This document shows positions 8,617-17,006 of a DNA stretch of 64,000 bases, piece after piece. Origin of the DNA: Bacteroidales bacterium (GTDB lineage: Bacteria; Bacteroidota; Bacteroidia; Bacteroidales; UBA932); the NCBI GenBank assembly GCA_017634595.1, contig JAGBNC010000006.1:124001-188000 (forward strand), read 5' to 3'. Numbering within the stretch: the stretch's first letter is position 1; each line of letters opens with the position of its first letter. Position numbers and translations under genes: made by a program. The notes beneath the pieces were generated by a model that made no database searches, had not been told where the DNA came from, and worked only from the letters and a program-made list of their open reading frames with translations.

Positions 8617-10243
8617 CCGTAGTTGGTTTCTTTTTCTCCTTGTAGAGGAATCGTTTGATCTTGAGCGTAGCCGTCTTGTCGAAAGGTTTCTTCTCAACCT
8701 GAACCTCCTTGATGCGGCTGTTGCGGTTGACATGGGTATTCACAAACTCCAGTATCTCCTGCTTACGGCGTTCAATATCTTCGATGAAACGGTCCTGATT
8801 CTCATAGTTCCAGTCAAGCACGTTGTCGTCGAAATGCACAAGGGCCACAAGATGGCCGTCGCGCTCAACGACCAGCGACTCGTTGATTCCGTTGATATTG
8901 TTGATTACATTCTCTATTTCTTCGGGGTATATATTCTCCCCGGAAGGTCCAAGTATGACGCTTCCCAGACGTCCCTTGATGGAGTAACGCCCCTTCTTGT
9001 CCACGCTGGCAAGGTCTCCTGTGCGCAGCCAGCCGTCGGCTGAAAGCACCTGCTGCGTACGCTCGAAGTCCTTGTAGTAACCCATCATCACGTTGTCGCC
9101 CTTCACCACGATTTCGCCTTCGCCGGTGGTGGGGTTGAGATTGTCGAGACGAATCTGCACGCCGGTGGTGGCAATGCCAGTAGTACCAAGGTGCGTCTGC
9201 TTTGGGTTGGCGTTGCATATCAACGGAGCCGTCTCGGTAAGGCCGTAGCCGATGGCGTAAGGGAATTTGGCCTTGGCAAGGAAAGCTTCCACCTCCTGGT
9301 CAAGTTTGGCGCCGCCGATGCCGAAGAAATGGAGTCGTCCGCCGAAGGTCTTCTTGAGGCGCATGCCGACCAACAGACAGAGCAGGCTGTGGCTTGTCTT
9401 GTCCAGCCAAGTGAGGAAGCGGCTCTTTCGTATAGTGGGTATTATGCTCGACTTGTAGATCTTCTCGATCACCAGAGGGACCGACAGCATCATGGTAGGA
9501 CGCAGTTTCTTAAATGCCGGCATCAGCACAGACGGGGTGGGAGCCTTGCTCAGATAGTAAATCTTAGCTCCTACCGAGAAAGGATAAAGCATGCCGACAC
9601 TCATTTCGTAGGTGTGGGCAAGAGGCAGTATCGACAGGAACACGTCGCGCCTGTGGGCAGGAGCCGCTTTCCAGGAAGCATAAATGTTGGCACAGAAATT
9701 CTTGTGCGTAAGCATCACTCCTTTAGCCGCGCCAGTGGTGCCAGAAGTGTAGATGATGCAGGCCAGGTCGTCGGCAATGGGGTTGGACGGATGTCCGTCG
9801 CATGTGTAGGCCGTGCCATCCACCCTGAGTATGCTCAGGTCGTCGGTGGCAATGACAATGTGCATTTTGGCCAGAAGTTCCTCAGGGACCTTGGGATACA
9901 GTCTGCGAGAGACATAGAGCGCTTTGGCTTCCGAATGAACCAGAATGTTGGTGATCTCGTTCTCGGTCAGCTCGGTGAGCATAGGCACGGCTATACGCCC
10001 AAATGCGGTAATGGCAAAGAAAGCCACCGGCCAGTTGGGCATATTCTGCGAGAGGATAGCTACCTTGTCTCCGGCGCTGATGCCGAAATTGGACAGCATC
10101 CTGGACTGGCGCCGGCAGCTGTCGCTGAAGGAAGCAAAGGTATATGAACAATCGCCATCGACGGAGCAGAAGGCTGTACGCTTGGCGTATTTTACTGCTG
10201 TATAGTTAAAAACGTCCGCAAGGGACTGAAAATTGTGTCGCAT
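8597..10243 (-). CDS. AMP-dependent acyl-CoA synthetase (long-chain fatty-acid ligase type)
   Basis: A 548-residue adenylate-forming ligase. The phosphate loop YTSGTTGAAKG is at 165-175, followed by the adenine-site motif GYGLTETAP, the hinge region RTGDLASVDKKG and a C-terminal GPSGENIYPEE. It should activate a carboxylic acid, probably a fatty acid, as acyl-AMP and then acyl-CoA or another acyl thioester. The ATG overlaps the stop of the PlsC-like gene in a TAATG junction, so the two are translationally coupled. Together they suggest acyl activation and transfer to a lipid or amino-lipid. A paralogue lies at 56306-57958. Confidence 0.92.
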   Translation of the reverse strand: MRHNFQSLADVFNYTAVKYAKRTAFCSVDGDCSYTFASFSDSCRRQSRMLSNFGISAGDKVAILSQNMPNWPVAFFAITAFGRIAVPMLTELTENEITNILVHSEAKALYVSRRLYPKVPEELLAKMHIVIATDDLSILRVDGTAYTCDGHPSNPIADDLACIIYTSGTTGAAKGVMLTHKNFCANIYASWKAAPAHRRDVFLSILPLAHTYEMSVGMLYPFSVGAKIYYLSKAPTPSVLMPAFKKLRPTMMLSVPLVIEKIYKSSIIPTIRKSRFLTWLDKTSHSLLCLLVGMRLKKTFGGRLHFFGIGGAKLDQEVEAFLAKAKFPYAIGYGLTETAPLICNANPKQTHLGTTGIATTGVQIRLDNLNPTTGEGEIVVKGDNVMMGYYKDFERTQQVLSADGWLRTGDLASVDKKGRYSIKGRLGSVILGPSGENIYPEEIENVINNINGINESLVVERDGHLVALVHFDDNVLDWNYENQDRFIEDIERRKQEILEFVNTHVNRNSRIKEVQVEKKPFDKTATLKIKRFLYKEKKKPTTDGTDKE

Positions 10244-10803
10244 TAGTGAGTGATATACTTTTCGGGATGCTTTCCTGTGAGGTGCATCTGCTCATAAATC
10301 TCCTGAATCTTTTTCATGTCGGCGCGCGCATCATCGGTCAGCGGGAACACTTGCCCGCGGCCGACCCTTTTCGTGCCCCAGTCAAAAAAGCCCATGCATA
10401 CGGGCACATTGGCCTCGCGTGCAATAAGATGGAAACCGGTTTTCCAGGTCCTGACCGGCTTGCGTGTGCCTTCGGGCGCAATAGCCAGATGGAAACGACC
10501 GGGCCGCTCCATCTCCTCTATCACGCTACGCAGCATATTGGTAGGGCTGCTGCGGTCAACAGGAATGCCGCCCATGGCGCGGAGTATCCAGCCCAGGGGC
10601 GGAAAGAACAACTCTTTCTTGATCATGCACTTGGCATGCTCTCCGAAAGACCTGTAATACAAATAAGAAACAAAAAAGTCCCAGATACTGGTATGAGGCA
10701 CTCCGAGCAATATGCATTTATCGTCCGGAAGTGGCTCATCAACAGTGGTCCAGCCCATGACTTTGCGCAGCAAGAAGCCGCAGAACTTTCCCCAAACGTC
10801 CAT
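10243..10803 (-). CDS. PlsC-like 1-acylglycerol-phosphate acyltransferase family protein
   Basis: A 186-residue acyltransferase with the four family blocks: HTSIWD (H37, D42; catalytic HX4D), KKELFFPPLGW, GGIPVDRS (78-85) and APEGTRK (109-115). It is shorter than typical PlsC (about 240 residues) and lacks an N-terminal membrane helix pair, so it is probably a peripheral membrane enzyme. It overlaps the acyl-CoA ligase by one base and follows the HXXXD acyltransferase by 39 bases. The acceptor could be lysophosphatidate or a Bacteroidota-specific aminolipid; the sequence does not decide. Confidence 0.88.
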   Translation of the reverse strand: MDVWGKFCGFLLRKVMGWTTVDEPLPDDKCILLGVPHTSIWDFFVSYLYYRSFGEHAKCMIKKELFFPPLGWILRAMGGIPVDRSSPTNMLRSVIEEMERPGRFHLAIAPEGTRKPVRTWKTGFHLIAREANVPVCMGFFDWGTKRVGRGQVFPLTDDARADMKKIQEIYEQMHLTGKHPEKYITH

Positions 10804-10842
10804 ATTCGGTTTTGTCTTAATACAGACTGCAAATATAATAAA

Positions 10843-12195
10843 TTATATGCAAAGAAGGAATTTAGGAATCAGTGAACTGGACTTAAACACAGGACGCATT
10901 CTGTCGTGCCTGCCCCTTTCAGGACGGAGTGAAGGAGAAGGCACCTGTACACGAGCCCATATCCCCAAGGAACGCAGGTTCTTGAGAAACGCTCTTTCAA
11001 AATCATCCTCGGCTATTTTTCTTGAAAAGTCTAGATTAAGAGTATCTCCGTAAGTCACGCAGGCACAAGAGCCGGAGCGCTTGCGAGTCCTGCCGAGGAT
11101 GAAGTGAATGTCTTTAACGTGCTCTTTCATTCCCTCGGGCAATTCAATATTGCCCATATTCGAAAAAGTATAAGTCGCATATTTATCACCTTTTAAGTGA
11201 TTGATAATATTGATAATAGGCTTCTTGATAAACAGCGGCACACAGCGTATAGCCATATTGTCCTCCAGCGCCACGTTGGCGGCAATCCGCTTGGTTAGAT
11301 GCGAGCGCTGAGTATAAAGCCGCTTCTGGTATTTGACCTCTTGTATCGCATCTTTCAGCTTGTAATCTCCATTGGTAACGTCAAGGCCGATATACACGTA
11401 CGAAGAAAAATTCCTAAGTGTCTTGCTCTCGAAAATGGGGCGCAGGTTAACCGGGAGCTCCATACGCAGATGCGAACTCTTGCGGACTGAATTGTCAGAG
11501 CTGCGTACCTCCTGCAATGAATAGAGCATAAGGGCGGACACAAGCTCGGTAATTGTACAGTCGAAAGTCTTGGCTACAGACGCAATGTCCTGAAGCTTAA
11601 TAGACACCCCCAGGGAGTTAAGAATATCATGACGTTCCACGGTGCCTTTGATATGATAGGCTTTCTCCTCGCTGTCAAGGGCCCCCTTGGTACCGGAAAA
11701 CTGATCAAAGCCATCCTCCATCTCCTCTTCAGCAGGCTCCTCCGAAGGATCAAAAACCCATTTGCCATACTGAATATCCACCCCTGCGGAGAGCTTAAGA
11801 TACTCGGCGGCGACGCTGAGAAGAAAAGTCATAGCTCCGGTCCCGTCGGTAAGGGCATGGAAGACATCCAGATCGATCCTGGCACCCGTACAAGATAACT
11901 TGAACATATACCCGCCGTTTTTGCGGAGATTGAATGCATTAAGAGATGTTGAGCTGCTCAGCTGGGGGTCGTTTTCAAGCCGCTGCAGGAACCACCAGAA
12001 GAAACCTTTCTTGATGGTATAACGAAAGCTCGGGAAACGCGGCATTGTATTCAGCAAGGCAGTATCTAGAATCTCTGAATCGATTTTGGAATCAAGAGTT
12101 ACAGACATACGGTACACAGCCGCATATTTATGCGTCTTGCATGAGGGATATATAATGGCGGAATTCTCCAGCCTTGTCCATTCAGGTAAAGTCAT
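10843..12195 (-). CDS. HXXXD-motif (condensation/alcohol O-acetyltransferase-like) acyltransferase
   Basis: A 450-residue protein beginning MTLPEWTRLENSAIIYP. I prefer the ATG at 12195 because an upstream extension would run through the promoter region. The active-site motif HALTDG (H113, D117, G118) and the later CTITELVSALMLYSL region match the CoA-dependent HXXXD/condensation superfamily (alcohol acetyltransferase and wax-ester synthase-like proteins). No carrier-protein domain is present, so it is a stand-alone enzyme. A minus-strand TAGTTTTG -7 element lies at 12223-12230. It is the first gene of the acyl-transfer cluster and is divergent from a LytTR regulator. Confidence 0.8.
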   Translation of the reverse strand: MTLPEWTRLENSAIIYPSCKTHKYAAVYRMSVTLDSKIDSEILDTALLNTMPRFPSFRYTIKKGFFWWFLQRLENDPQLSSSTSLNAFNLRKNGGYMFKLSCTGARIDLDVFHALTDGTGAMTFLLSVAAEYLKLSAGVDIQYGKWVFDPSEEPAEEEMEDGFDQFSGTKGALDSEEKAYHIKGTVERHDILNSLGVSIKLQDIASVAKTFDCTITELVSALMLYSLQEVRSSDNSVRKSSHLRMELPVNLRPIFESKTLRNFSSYVYIGLDVTNGDYKLKDAIQEVKYQKRLYTQRSHLTKRIAANVALEDNMAIRCVPLFIKKPIINIINHLKGDKYATYTFSNMGNIELPEGMKEHVKDIHFILGRTRKRSGSCACVTYGDTLNLDFSRKIAEDDFERAFLKNLRSLGIWARVQVPSPSLRPERGRHDRMRPVFKSSSLIPKFLLCI

Positions 12196-12222
12196 AGCAT
12201 CAGTTATTTCTGTTTGGCAGTG

Positions 12223-12230
12223 CAAAACTA
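12223..12230 (-). promoter_or_regulatory. -7 promoter element for the acyl-transfer cluster
   Basis: TAGTTTTG on the minus strand fits TAnnTTTG and lies 27 bases before the ATG at 12195. No clear -33 TTG is seen at the usual distance, which would suit an activated promoter. The phased TTGTGAC repeats begin about 48 bases further upstream. Confidence 0.5.
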
Positions 12231-12277
12231 CAAGGCCCTCACTGAAAGATGAAAGATATGCCACGAGAAAAGAGTTT

Positions 12278-12373
12278 TTGTGATAAAAAGAGGCAAATTG
12301 TGACAAAAAACCGGGAAAATTGTGACGAATAAAGAAATTGATTATATTTGTCACAACAAAAAACGTGACAAAA
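12278..12373. promoter_or_regulatory. Phased TTGTGA(C/T) repeats, probable LytTR operator
   Basis: Same-strand repeats TTGTGATAAAA (12278-12288), TTGTGACAAAA (12298-12308), TTGTGACGAAT (12320-12330) and ACGTGACAAAA (12363-12373) start 20, 22 and 43 bases apart, that is, on the same DNA face at about two helical turns. An inverted copy TTTGTCACAA (12347-12356) overlaps the -7 region of the plus-strand promoter. LytTR regulators typically bind direct repeats of about 9 bases spaced about 21 bases apart, and a LytTR gene starts right here, so autoregulation plus control of the divergent acyl cluster is a good inference. Confidence 0.6.
12320..12350 (+). promoter_or_regulatory. Bacteroidota promoter for the LytTR gene
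   Basis: TTG (12320-12322), 20 bases, then TATATTTG (12343-12350) matches the -33/-7 consensus. The -33 element is inside one of the TTGTGAC repeats. The -7 element lies 22 bases before the ATG at 12373. Confidence 0.75.
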
Positions 12374-13188
12374 TGAGCTACTATCCCAAGTCTCTCGTAC
12401 GCTTTTTTCCGCAGTACGTATTCGCCCTTGCCATCCCGGTGTTTTTTCTCATAAGCGTCCTTCTCTATGAACCCAAAGCCCTGTGCGAACTCATGCGAGC
12501 CGGCGAAGGTGTTTCCGCAATGAACAATGTGTACAGTTTCAACACAGTCATAACCTTCACGATCCTACTGGTGGTGATGTCACTGAGCAGGGTTCTCCTG
12601 TGGCTGCTCAGGAAGCATCTTGCCATGGATATGTACAGGTACTGCATCTGGTGCCTTGGGGAAATTGTCGTATGCGGAGCATTCGTATCATTATACCTTG
12701 TGCTGATGGCCCGGGGAGATGAAGGCTGGTTCAACTGGCTGGGGAAATCTATCATAGCCATAGGATCAGTATCACTTGTCCCGTATCTGGTCCTCACCCT
12801 GCTAATCTGCGCCAGAGACAACCAGAAAGCCGTGAGTGCCGGCGACGAAACCAGGCTGAAGTTCTACGACAACCGCCACCAGTTGAAGTTCATCACGGAG
12901 ACCTCGTCAGTGCTGTACATAGAATCGAACGAGAACTACATTATCATACACTATCTGGAAAACGGAATAGAGAAACGCTTCCAGATCCGCAATTCGATGA
13001 AAAGCATTGAGCCCCTCTGTGAAAAGGCCGGCTTCGCCAGGGCTCACCGCTGCTACATTATCAACCCTGCGCATGTAAAAATGATACGCAAGGGGGCCAA
13101 CGGTTTCAACTTTGCCGACCTCGGGACAGGCGACGAAGGCATCCCCATTTCAAAAAAATATTACGACAGTATTGCATCAATACTGTAG
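12373..13188 (+). CDS. Membrane-anchored LytTR-type DNA-binding regulator
   Basis: A 271-residue protein. The ATG at 12373 is chosen because upstream in-frame codons overlap a consensus promoter. About four hydrophobic helices fill residues 10-165 (FALAIPVFFLISVLLY, FTILLVVMSLSRVLL, IVVCGAFVSLYLVLM, LVPYLVLTLLICA). A C-terminal LytTR domain follows (VLYIESNENYIIIHY, RFQIRNSMKSIEPL, ARAHRCYIINPAHVKMI). It has no receiver domain, so the membrane part is probably the sensor, with the DNA-binding domain kept at the inner face of the membrane. The phased repeats in its own promoter and the divergent acyl-transfer genes point to a one-component membrane-state regulator. Confidence 0.88.
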   Translation: MSYYPKSLVRFFPQYVFALAIPVFFLISVLLYEPKALCELMRAGEGVSAMNNVYSFNTVITFTILLVVMSLSRVLLWLLRKHLAMDMYRYCIWCLGEIVVCGAFVSLYLVLMARGDEGWFNWLGKSIIAIGSVSLVPYLVLTLLICARDNQKAVSAGDETRLKFYDNRHQLKFITETSSVLYIESNENYIIIHYLENGIEKRFQIRNSMKSIEPLCEKAGFARAHRCYIINPAHVKMIRKGANGFNFADLGTGDEGIPISKKYYDSIASIL

Positions 13189-13216
13189 GCGTGAGCATGA
13201 AATCAAAAAGTTGTAG

Positions 13217-13224
13217 TATATTTG
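13217..13224 (+). promoter_or_regulatory. -7 promoter element of the BamA-like gene
   Basis: TATATTTG, a full TAnnTTTG match, lies 36 bases before the ATG at 13261. No TTTG is visible at the -33 position. Confidence 0.45.
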
Positions 13225-13260
13225 CAAACTGCATTTTACTAATAACTATATTCTGAAAGA

Positions 13261-14694
13261 ATGAAAAAATTATTACTCTCGGCAATATTGCTCGCAACAG
13301 CGACGCTTGCCCTCAGCGCACAAGAAAAAGAAAAGGAGATGAAGACTGGGTGGAGTTTCGGTGTGCTGCCTACTGCCACCTACTCCGTGGACAACGGTTT
13401 CCAGGCCGGCGCTTTCGGCGATGTGTATTATTATGGTGACGGCTCTACCTACCCTGATCCGCTGCATAAGATCAGCTGGGAAGCTTCCTATTTTACCCAC
13501 AGCCACCGTATGCGCATGTACCTCGCCTACGACTCGAAGTACCTTATCCCCAACATGCGCGTAAATGCTTCCGTGACTTATGTCAACGACCCTCTGTACA
13601 GCTTCTGGGGATTCAACGGTCCCGCTTCGGTTCAGGACTACGACCTCTGGTTCAACAGGAATACCGGCGCCGGCAACCATCTCAATTACTATGGTATGAG
13701 CCGCGACATGCTCCGCATCCTTGCTAATGTCCAGGGACAGATCGTCCCCCACCTCAACTGGGCAGCCGGCGTGAACTTCTGGCGCTGGACTCTGGGCGAC
13801 ATGAAGGACAACGGTGTAAAGGATGGAGACTCCAAGCAATACTACAGGAATGACATTACCCTCTTCAACAAGTATATCGATATGGGCGCCATCACTCCTG
13901 ATGAGAAGAACGGCGGCCTTGCACTTGAAATGAATGCAGGTCTCGTGTACGACACCCGCGACATGGAAGCCGCACCTAACAGGGGTATCTGGGCTGAGGC
14001 ATATCTGAATGGAAACGTTCTCCAGCACCCTTACCTGAAGGCTTGTGCATACTTCCGTCACTACATCAGCATTCCTATTCATATCCCCGCAGGAGAGCCC
14101 GTGTTTGCCTACCGTCTGGCTTGGCAGCAGACCATCGCCGGCGAGACCCCGTTCTACATGATCCAGAACGTTCCCCTGCTCGTTCAGCGCAACATGATCT
14201 CTGAAGGATTCGGTTCATCCAACACTATCCGCGGCCTCCGCGAGAACCGCATTCTCTCCGAGGGCTTTGCCTGGGTCAACACCGAGCTCCGTGTCAAACT
14301 GGTCAACTTCAAGCTCCTCAACCAGTATTTCTATATCGCAGTGAATCCTTTCTTCGACGCTGGTGTCATCACCAAGGGCTACCGCAGTGACAAGCTTCAG
14401 GGCATCATCACGGACGAGAACCTCGTCAAGTTTGATTATTCCGCCTACAAGACATACCTGCAGGATCCCAAGAAAGCTAAGGATCTCGAGCGCTTCAATT
14501 CGGTACATAACGCCGACTACCAGGGTGTCATCTACGACTCCAGCAGGCTTGGCAACATTGTTTACAGCGGCGGTATCGGCCTTAAGATAGCCATGAACCA
14601 GAACTTCATCGTATCAGCCGAATACGCACACTGCTTCTATTCTCCCACAGTTGCCGACCCTTGGATCGGTATCGGTATCAACTACCAATTCTAA
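13261..14694 (+). CDS. BamA/TamA-like (Omp85 surface-antigen family) outer-membrane protein
   Basis: A 477-residue protein with a signal peptide ending at LSAQ (about residue 20). The barrel-like body resembles the C-terminal surface-antigen domain of Omp85 proteins: VLPTATYSVDNGFQAGAFGD near the N-terminus, LVYDTRDMEAAPNRGIWAE in the middle, and the C-terminal WIGIGINYQF ending in Phe. POTRA repeats are absent, so it is a barrel-only member, not BamA itself. A role in outer-membrane transport or lipid handling is possible but unproven. It is a single-gene unit, with its own -7 element and a strong terminator behind it. Codon use is strongly biased to C/G-ending codons, which suggests high expression. 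Confidence 0.82.
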   Translation: MKKLLLSAILLATATLALSAQEKEKEMKTGWSFGVLPTATYSVDNGFQAGAFGDVYYYGDGSTYPDPLHKISWEASYFTHSHRMRMYLAYDSKYLIPNMRVNASVTYVNDPLYSFWGFNGPASVQDYDLWFNRNTGAGNHLNYYGMSRDMLRILANVQGQIVPHLNWAAGVNFWRWTLGDMKDNGVKDGDSKQYYRNDITLFNKYIDMGAITPDEKNGGLALEMNAGLVYDTRDMEAAPNRGIWAEAYLNGNVLQHPYLKACAYFRHYISIPIHIPAGEPVFAYRLAWQQTIAGETPFYMIQNVPLLVQRNMISEGFGSSNTIRGLRENRILSEGFAWVNTELRVKLVNFKLLNQYFYIAVNPFFDAGVITKGYRSDKLQGIITDENLVKFDYSAYKTYLQDPKKAKDLERFNSVHNADYQGVIYDSSRLGNIVYSGGIGLKIAMNQNFIVSAEYAHCFYSPTVADPWIGIGINYQF

Positions 14695-14704
14695 ACTGAT
14701 AGAC

Positions 14705-14747
14705 AAAAAATAGGTGGCCGGTAAAACTATCGGCCACCTATTTTTTT
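14705..14747. terminator. Bidirectional intrinsic terminator
   Basis: AATAGGTGGCCG pairs with CGGCCACCTATT around a 10-base loop, with A-runs on the left and seven T on the right. It separates the convergent BamA-like gene (plus) and the hydrolase lipoprotein gene (minus) and can work in both directions. Confidence 0.9.
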
Positions 14748-14760
14748 GCTTTATAATGGC

Positions 14761-15717
14761 TTAAAGGGTCTTTGCCTTGGCGAGGAAATCCCTCACGCGC
14801 TGAGTGTATTCTTGAGGATGCTTGGCATAAGAATTGGCATGCACAGCCCCCGGAGCGACCCACAGTTCCTTATAACCGTGAACCTTAGCCTCATAGTTCT
14901 TGTACACATGACTCACGGGCACAAAGTCGTCGGCATCGCCGTGGATAAAGAGCATCGGTCTTTCGCACTTAGCCAGCTGCTTGAGCGATGAAGCCTCCCA
15001 GAAGCCCCAGCCATACCTCTTCTTGGTCACAAGACTTGCACTCTGGAGCACATCCGGCGGGATGAAAGAGAAACTCTGCTTACGGTTATTGTTGAACTGC
15101 ATAACGACTGAAGAATAGCCGCAGTCCTCAACAAAAGCGCGCACATACTCGGGAAGGTCATCGCCGCTTGTCATCATGACGGTAGCACCTCCCATCGATA
15201 CTCCATGTAGCACCATAAACTTGTCGTGCCAAATACCGTGAGCCACTTCAATCCATTTCTCCACATCGAAACGGTCATGCCATCCCATCTGGGCATGGTT
15301 GCCCTCGGAATACCCGTGATACTGGAGGTCGGGGAATAACACATTGTAGTTAAACTCGTCCCTGTACATACGGACCAGGTAGAGGAACACAAAGTGATTG
15401 TCGCTATAACCATGGACAACAATTGCTGTACCCTCTGCATTGGCAGGATCGGCCGCCGGCACGTAGCAGGCGTGAACCTTGAAGTCATTGAAGCCCACAA
15501 TGGTAGTATCCTTCAGCAGACCTACGGTCTTGAGAGAATCATACCATGCAGTACTTCCGGGGCACAGGGAGTCAGCCTTGTGACGAGTGCGCTCTATGTC
15601 GGCGACACCATGAGGCTCGTAGCAAAGCGCATAATTTGCCATATATTTGCCTGCCAGACAGCTGCTTACAGCAATTGCCGCGGCAATGATGGCGACTAAA
15701 TTAAAGAATCTCTTCAT
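14761..15717 (-). CDS. Alpha/beta hydrolase lipoprotein
   Basis: A 318-residue serine hydrolase with a lipoprotein signal (AVSSC, Cys20). The nucleophile elbow GVSMGG gives Ser174. The oxyanion-side motif VVHGYSDNHF is near residue 101, the Asp is in FIHGDADDFVPVSH, and the His is in APGAVHANSYAKHP near the C-terminus, so the triad is complete. It resembles the BAAT/acyl-CoA-thioesterase-like and prolyl-oligopeptidase-like hydrolases common as Bacteroidota lipoproteins. The substrate is unknown. It is followed on the same strand by nothing; upstream, 17 bases away, lies an unrelated lipoprotein gene that may share its transcript. Confidence 0.88.
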   Translation of the reverse strand: MKRFFNLVAIIAAAIAVSSCLAGKYMANYALCYEPHGVADIERTRHKADSLCPGSTAWYDSLKTVGLLKDTTIVGFNDFKVHACYVPAADPANAEGTAIVVHGYSDNHFVFLYLVRMYRDEFNYNVLFPDLQYHGYSEGNHAQMGWHDRFDVEKWIEVAHGIWHDKFMVLHGVSMGGATVMMTSGDDLPEYVRAFVEDCGYSSVVMQFNNNRKQSFSFIPPDVLQSASLVTKKRYGWGFWEASSLKQLAKCERPMLFIHGDADDFVPVSHVYKNYEAKVHGYKELWVAPGAVHANSYAKHPQEYTQRVRDFLAKAKTL

Positions 15718-15734
15718 TGTCTGAGTGTTATCAA

Positions 15735-16967
15735 TTATTTACTATAAGTGTAATAATATACAGGTTGGATTTCAAAGATAGAGGCTCCGGCCTTGGAACC
15801 CGCGTAGAATGCCACATAGTAACGGCCAGCAGCATAGAACATTGACTCCGACTCCAGGCTGACCGGAACCGTGAGAGTGGTAACATGCTTGCCTTCCCAG
15901 TCATACACCACCAGCACATTGTCCCTCGAACCGCTCATAGGGAAATAGACATAGCTGTCATCACTTCCCATTCCCTGCGCGGTATATCCGGTCGAATCCG
16001 TGCGCCCTGCCGACAACTTGACTTTGTAATCGCCGTCGGTCACATAAAAAGTGGATCCTCCCTGGCTGATTGCGTAGGAGAGCCGTGAATAATTATAAGT
16101 GATAGCGCCGCTTCCGACAGGAATGGTTATATTGGGAAGCACCGCCATAGTATCGGCGTCAATAGGCGTAAGAATCTTGCCCTGGCTCTGCCCGTGGGCC
16201 ACGATTACCTGGTTCTTGACGGCATCATAGGTCATATCGTTACAGTGCCCGCCGTTAAAATCAGGCGACTGGCCCACCAAGGCCTTGGTCTTCATATCGT
16301 ATTTATACACAATAGCTTTAGTGTCAGCGCTGTTGCGCATCACGATATAAAAATGCTTACCGTCCGACGCTGCGCCCTGGGCTACATACAGCCCCCCTAT
16401 AGGAGAGTGTGTTAGCACTTGATGAGCCACAATATTGAAATCGCACTTCTGACTTATAAGGCGCGCAATCATCTGGGGATCATCGCTAGTCTGCTTGAGA
16501 GACAGATCCTTGGGAACTATCAGATCCTGACCGTCAAGGCAGTCGGAACTGAGCTTGCTGACAAGCGCCTTGATGCCGAAAGCAATCCAGGTGGCGTCCG
16601 AGCCTGCAACCACCAGTTTGGTACCAACTACCCTTATACTATACCCGAAGGTGCCGGACAGGTCGTCGCTTACACTGTAACTCTCTTGCCTGCCGCACTT
16701 GCCCACAATAATCTCATACTCGGAGGTTCCTGCATTGTCCCGCACGACAGGAATGCTAACCCCGGTATTGCTGGAAATAAAATTAGCAAGGCCTGCAGCG
16801 TTAGGCTTGTCCGAAGAATAAACGATCGAGAACTGTGTCTTCCCATCCTTGGCCAATATGAGAGAGTTTTCGGTCTGAGCCGGATTGACAGGCTGTATGT
16901 CTTCCTGACATGACCATACGCCTGCAGCAACTGCAAGCATGGCGCCAAAAACTATTAACTTACGCAT
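15735..16967 (-). CDS. Lipoprotein with glucuronidase-N-like domain and beta-propeller-like region
   Basis: A 410-residue lipoprotein (lipobox GVWSC, Cys20). Residues about 50-150 (LANFISSNTGVSIPVVRD, EYEIIVGKCGR, GYSIRVVGTKLVVAG) resemble the non-catalytic N-terminal domain of alpha-glucuronidases and related GH families. Residues about 180-400 carry repeats with propeller-like strands (GLYVAQGAASDGKHFYIV, GSTFYVTDGDYKVKL, AGRYYVAFYAG). No catalytic glycosidase domain is present. It could be a carbohydrate-binding surface protein. Both domain assignments are pattern-based and moderate in certainty. Confidence 0.65.
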   Translation of the reverse strand: MRKLIVFGAMLAVAAGVWSCQEDIQPVNPAQTENSLILAKDGKTQFSIVYSSDKPNAAGLANFISSNTGVSIPVVRDNAGTSEYEIIVGKCGRQESYSVSDDLSGTFGYSIRVVGTKLVVAGSDATWIAFGIKALVSKLSSDCLDGQDLIVPKDLSLKQTSDDPQMIARLISQKCDFNIVAHQVLTHSPIGGLYVAQGAASDGKHFYIVMRNSADTKAIVYKYDMKTKALVGQSPDFNGGHCNDMTYDAVKNQVIVAHGQSQGKILTPIDADTMAVLPNITIPVGSGAITYNYSRLSYAISQGGSTFYVTDGDYKVKLSAGRTDSTGYTAQGMGSDDSYVYFPMSGSRDNVLVVYDWEGKHVTTLTVPVSLESESMFYAAGRYYVAFYAGSKAGASIFEIQPVYYYTYSK

Positions 16968-17006
16968 TTCAGTTTTTCATTTAAACCTGTAAATATAGTA
17001 ATATTT

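Noticed and set aside
12298-12356. CRP/FNR-type site (TGTGAC...GTCACA)
   Set aside because: The inverted halves are more than 30 bases apart, not the 6 expected; the phased direct repeats fit LytTR binding better.
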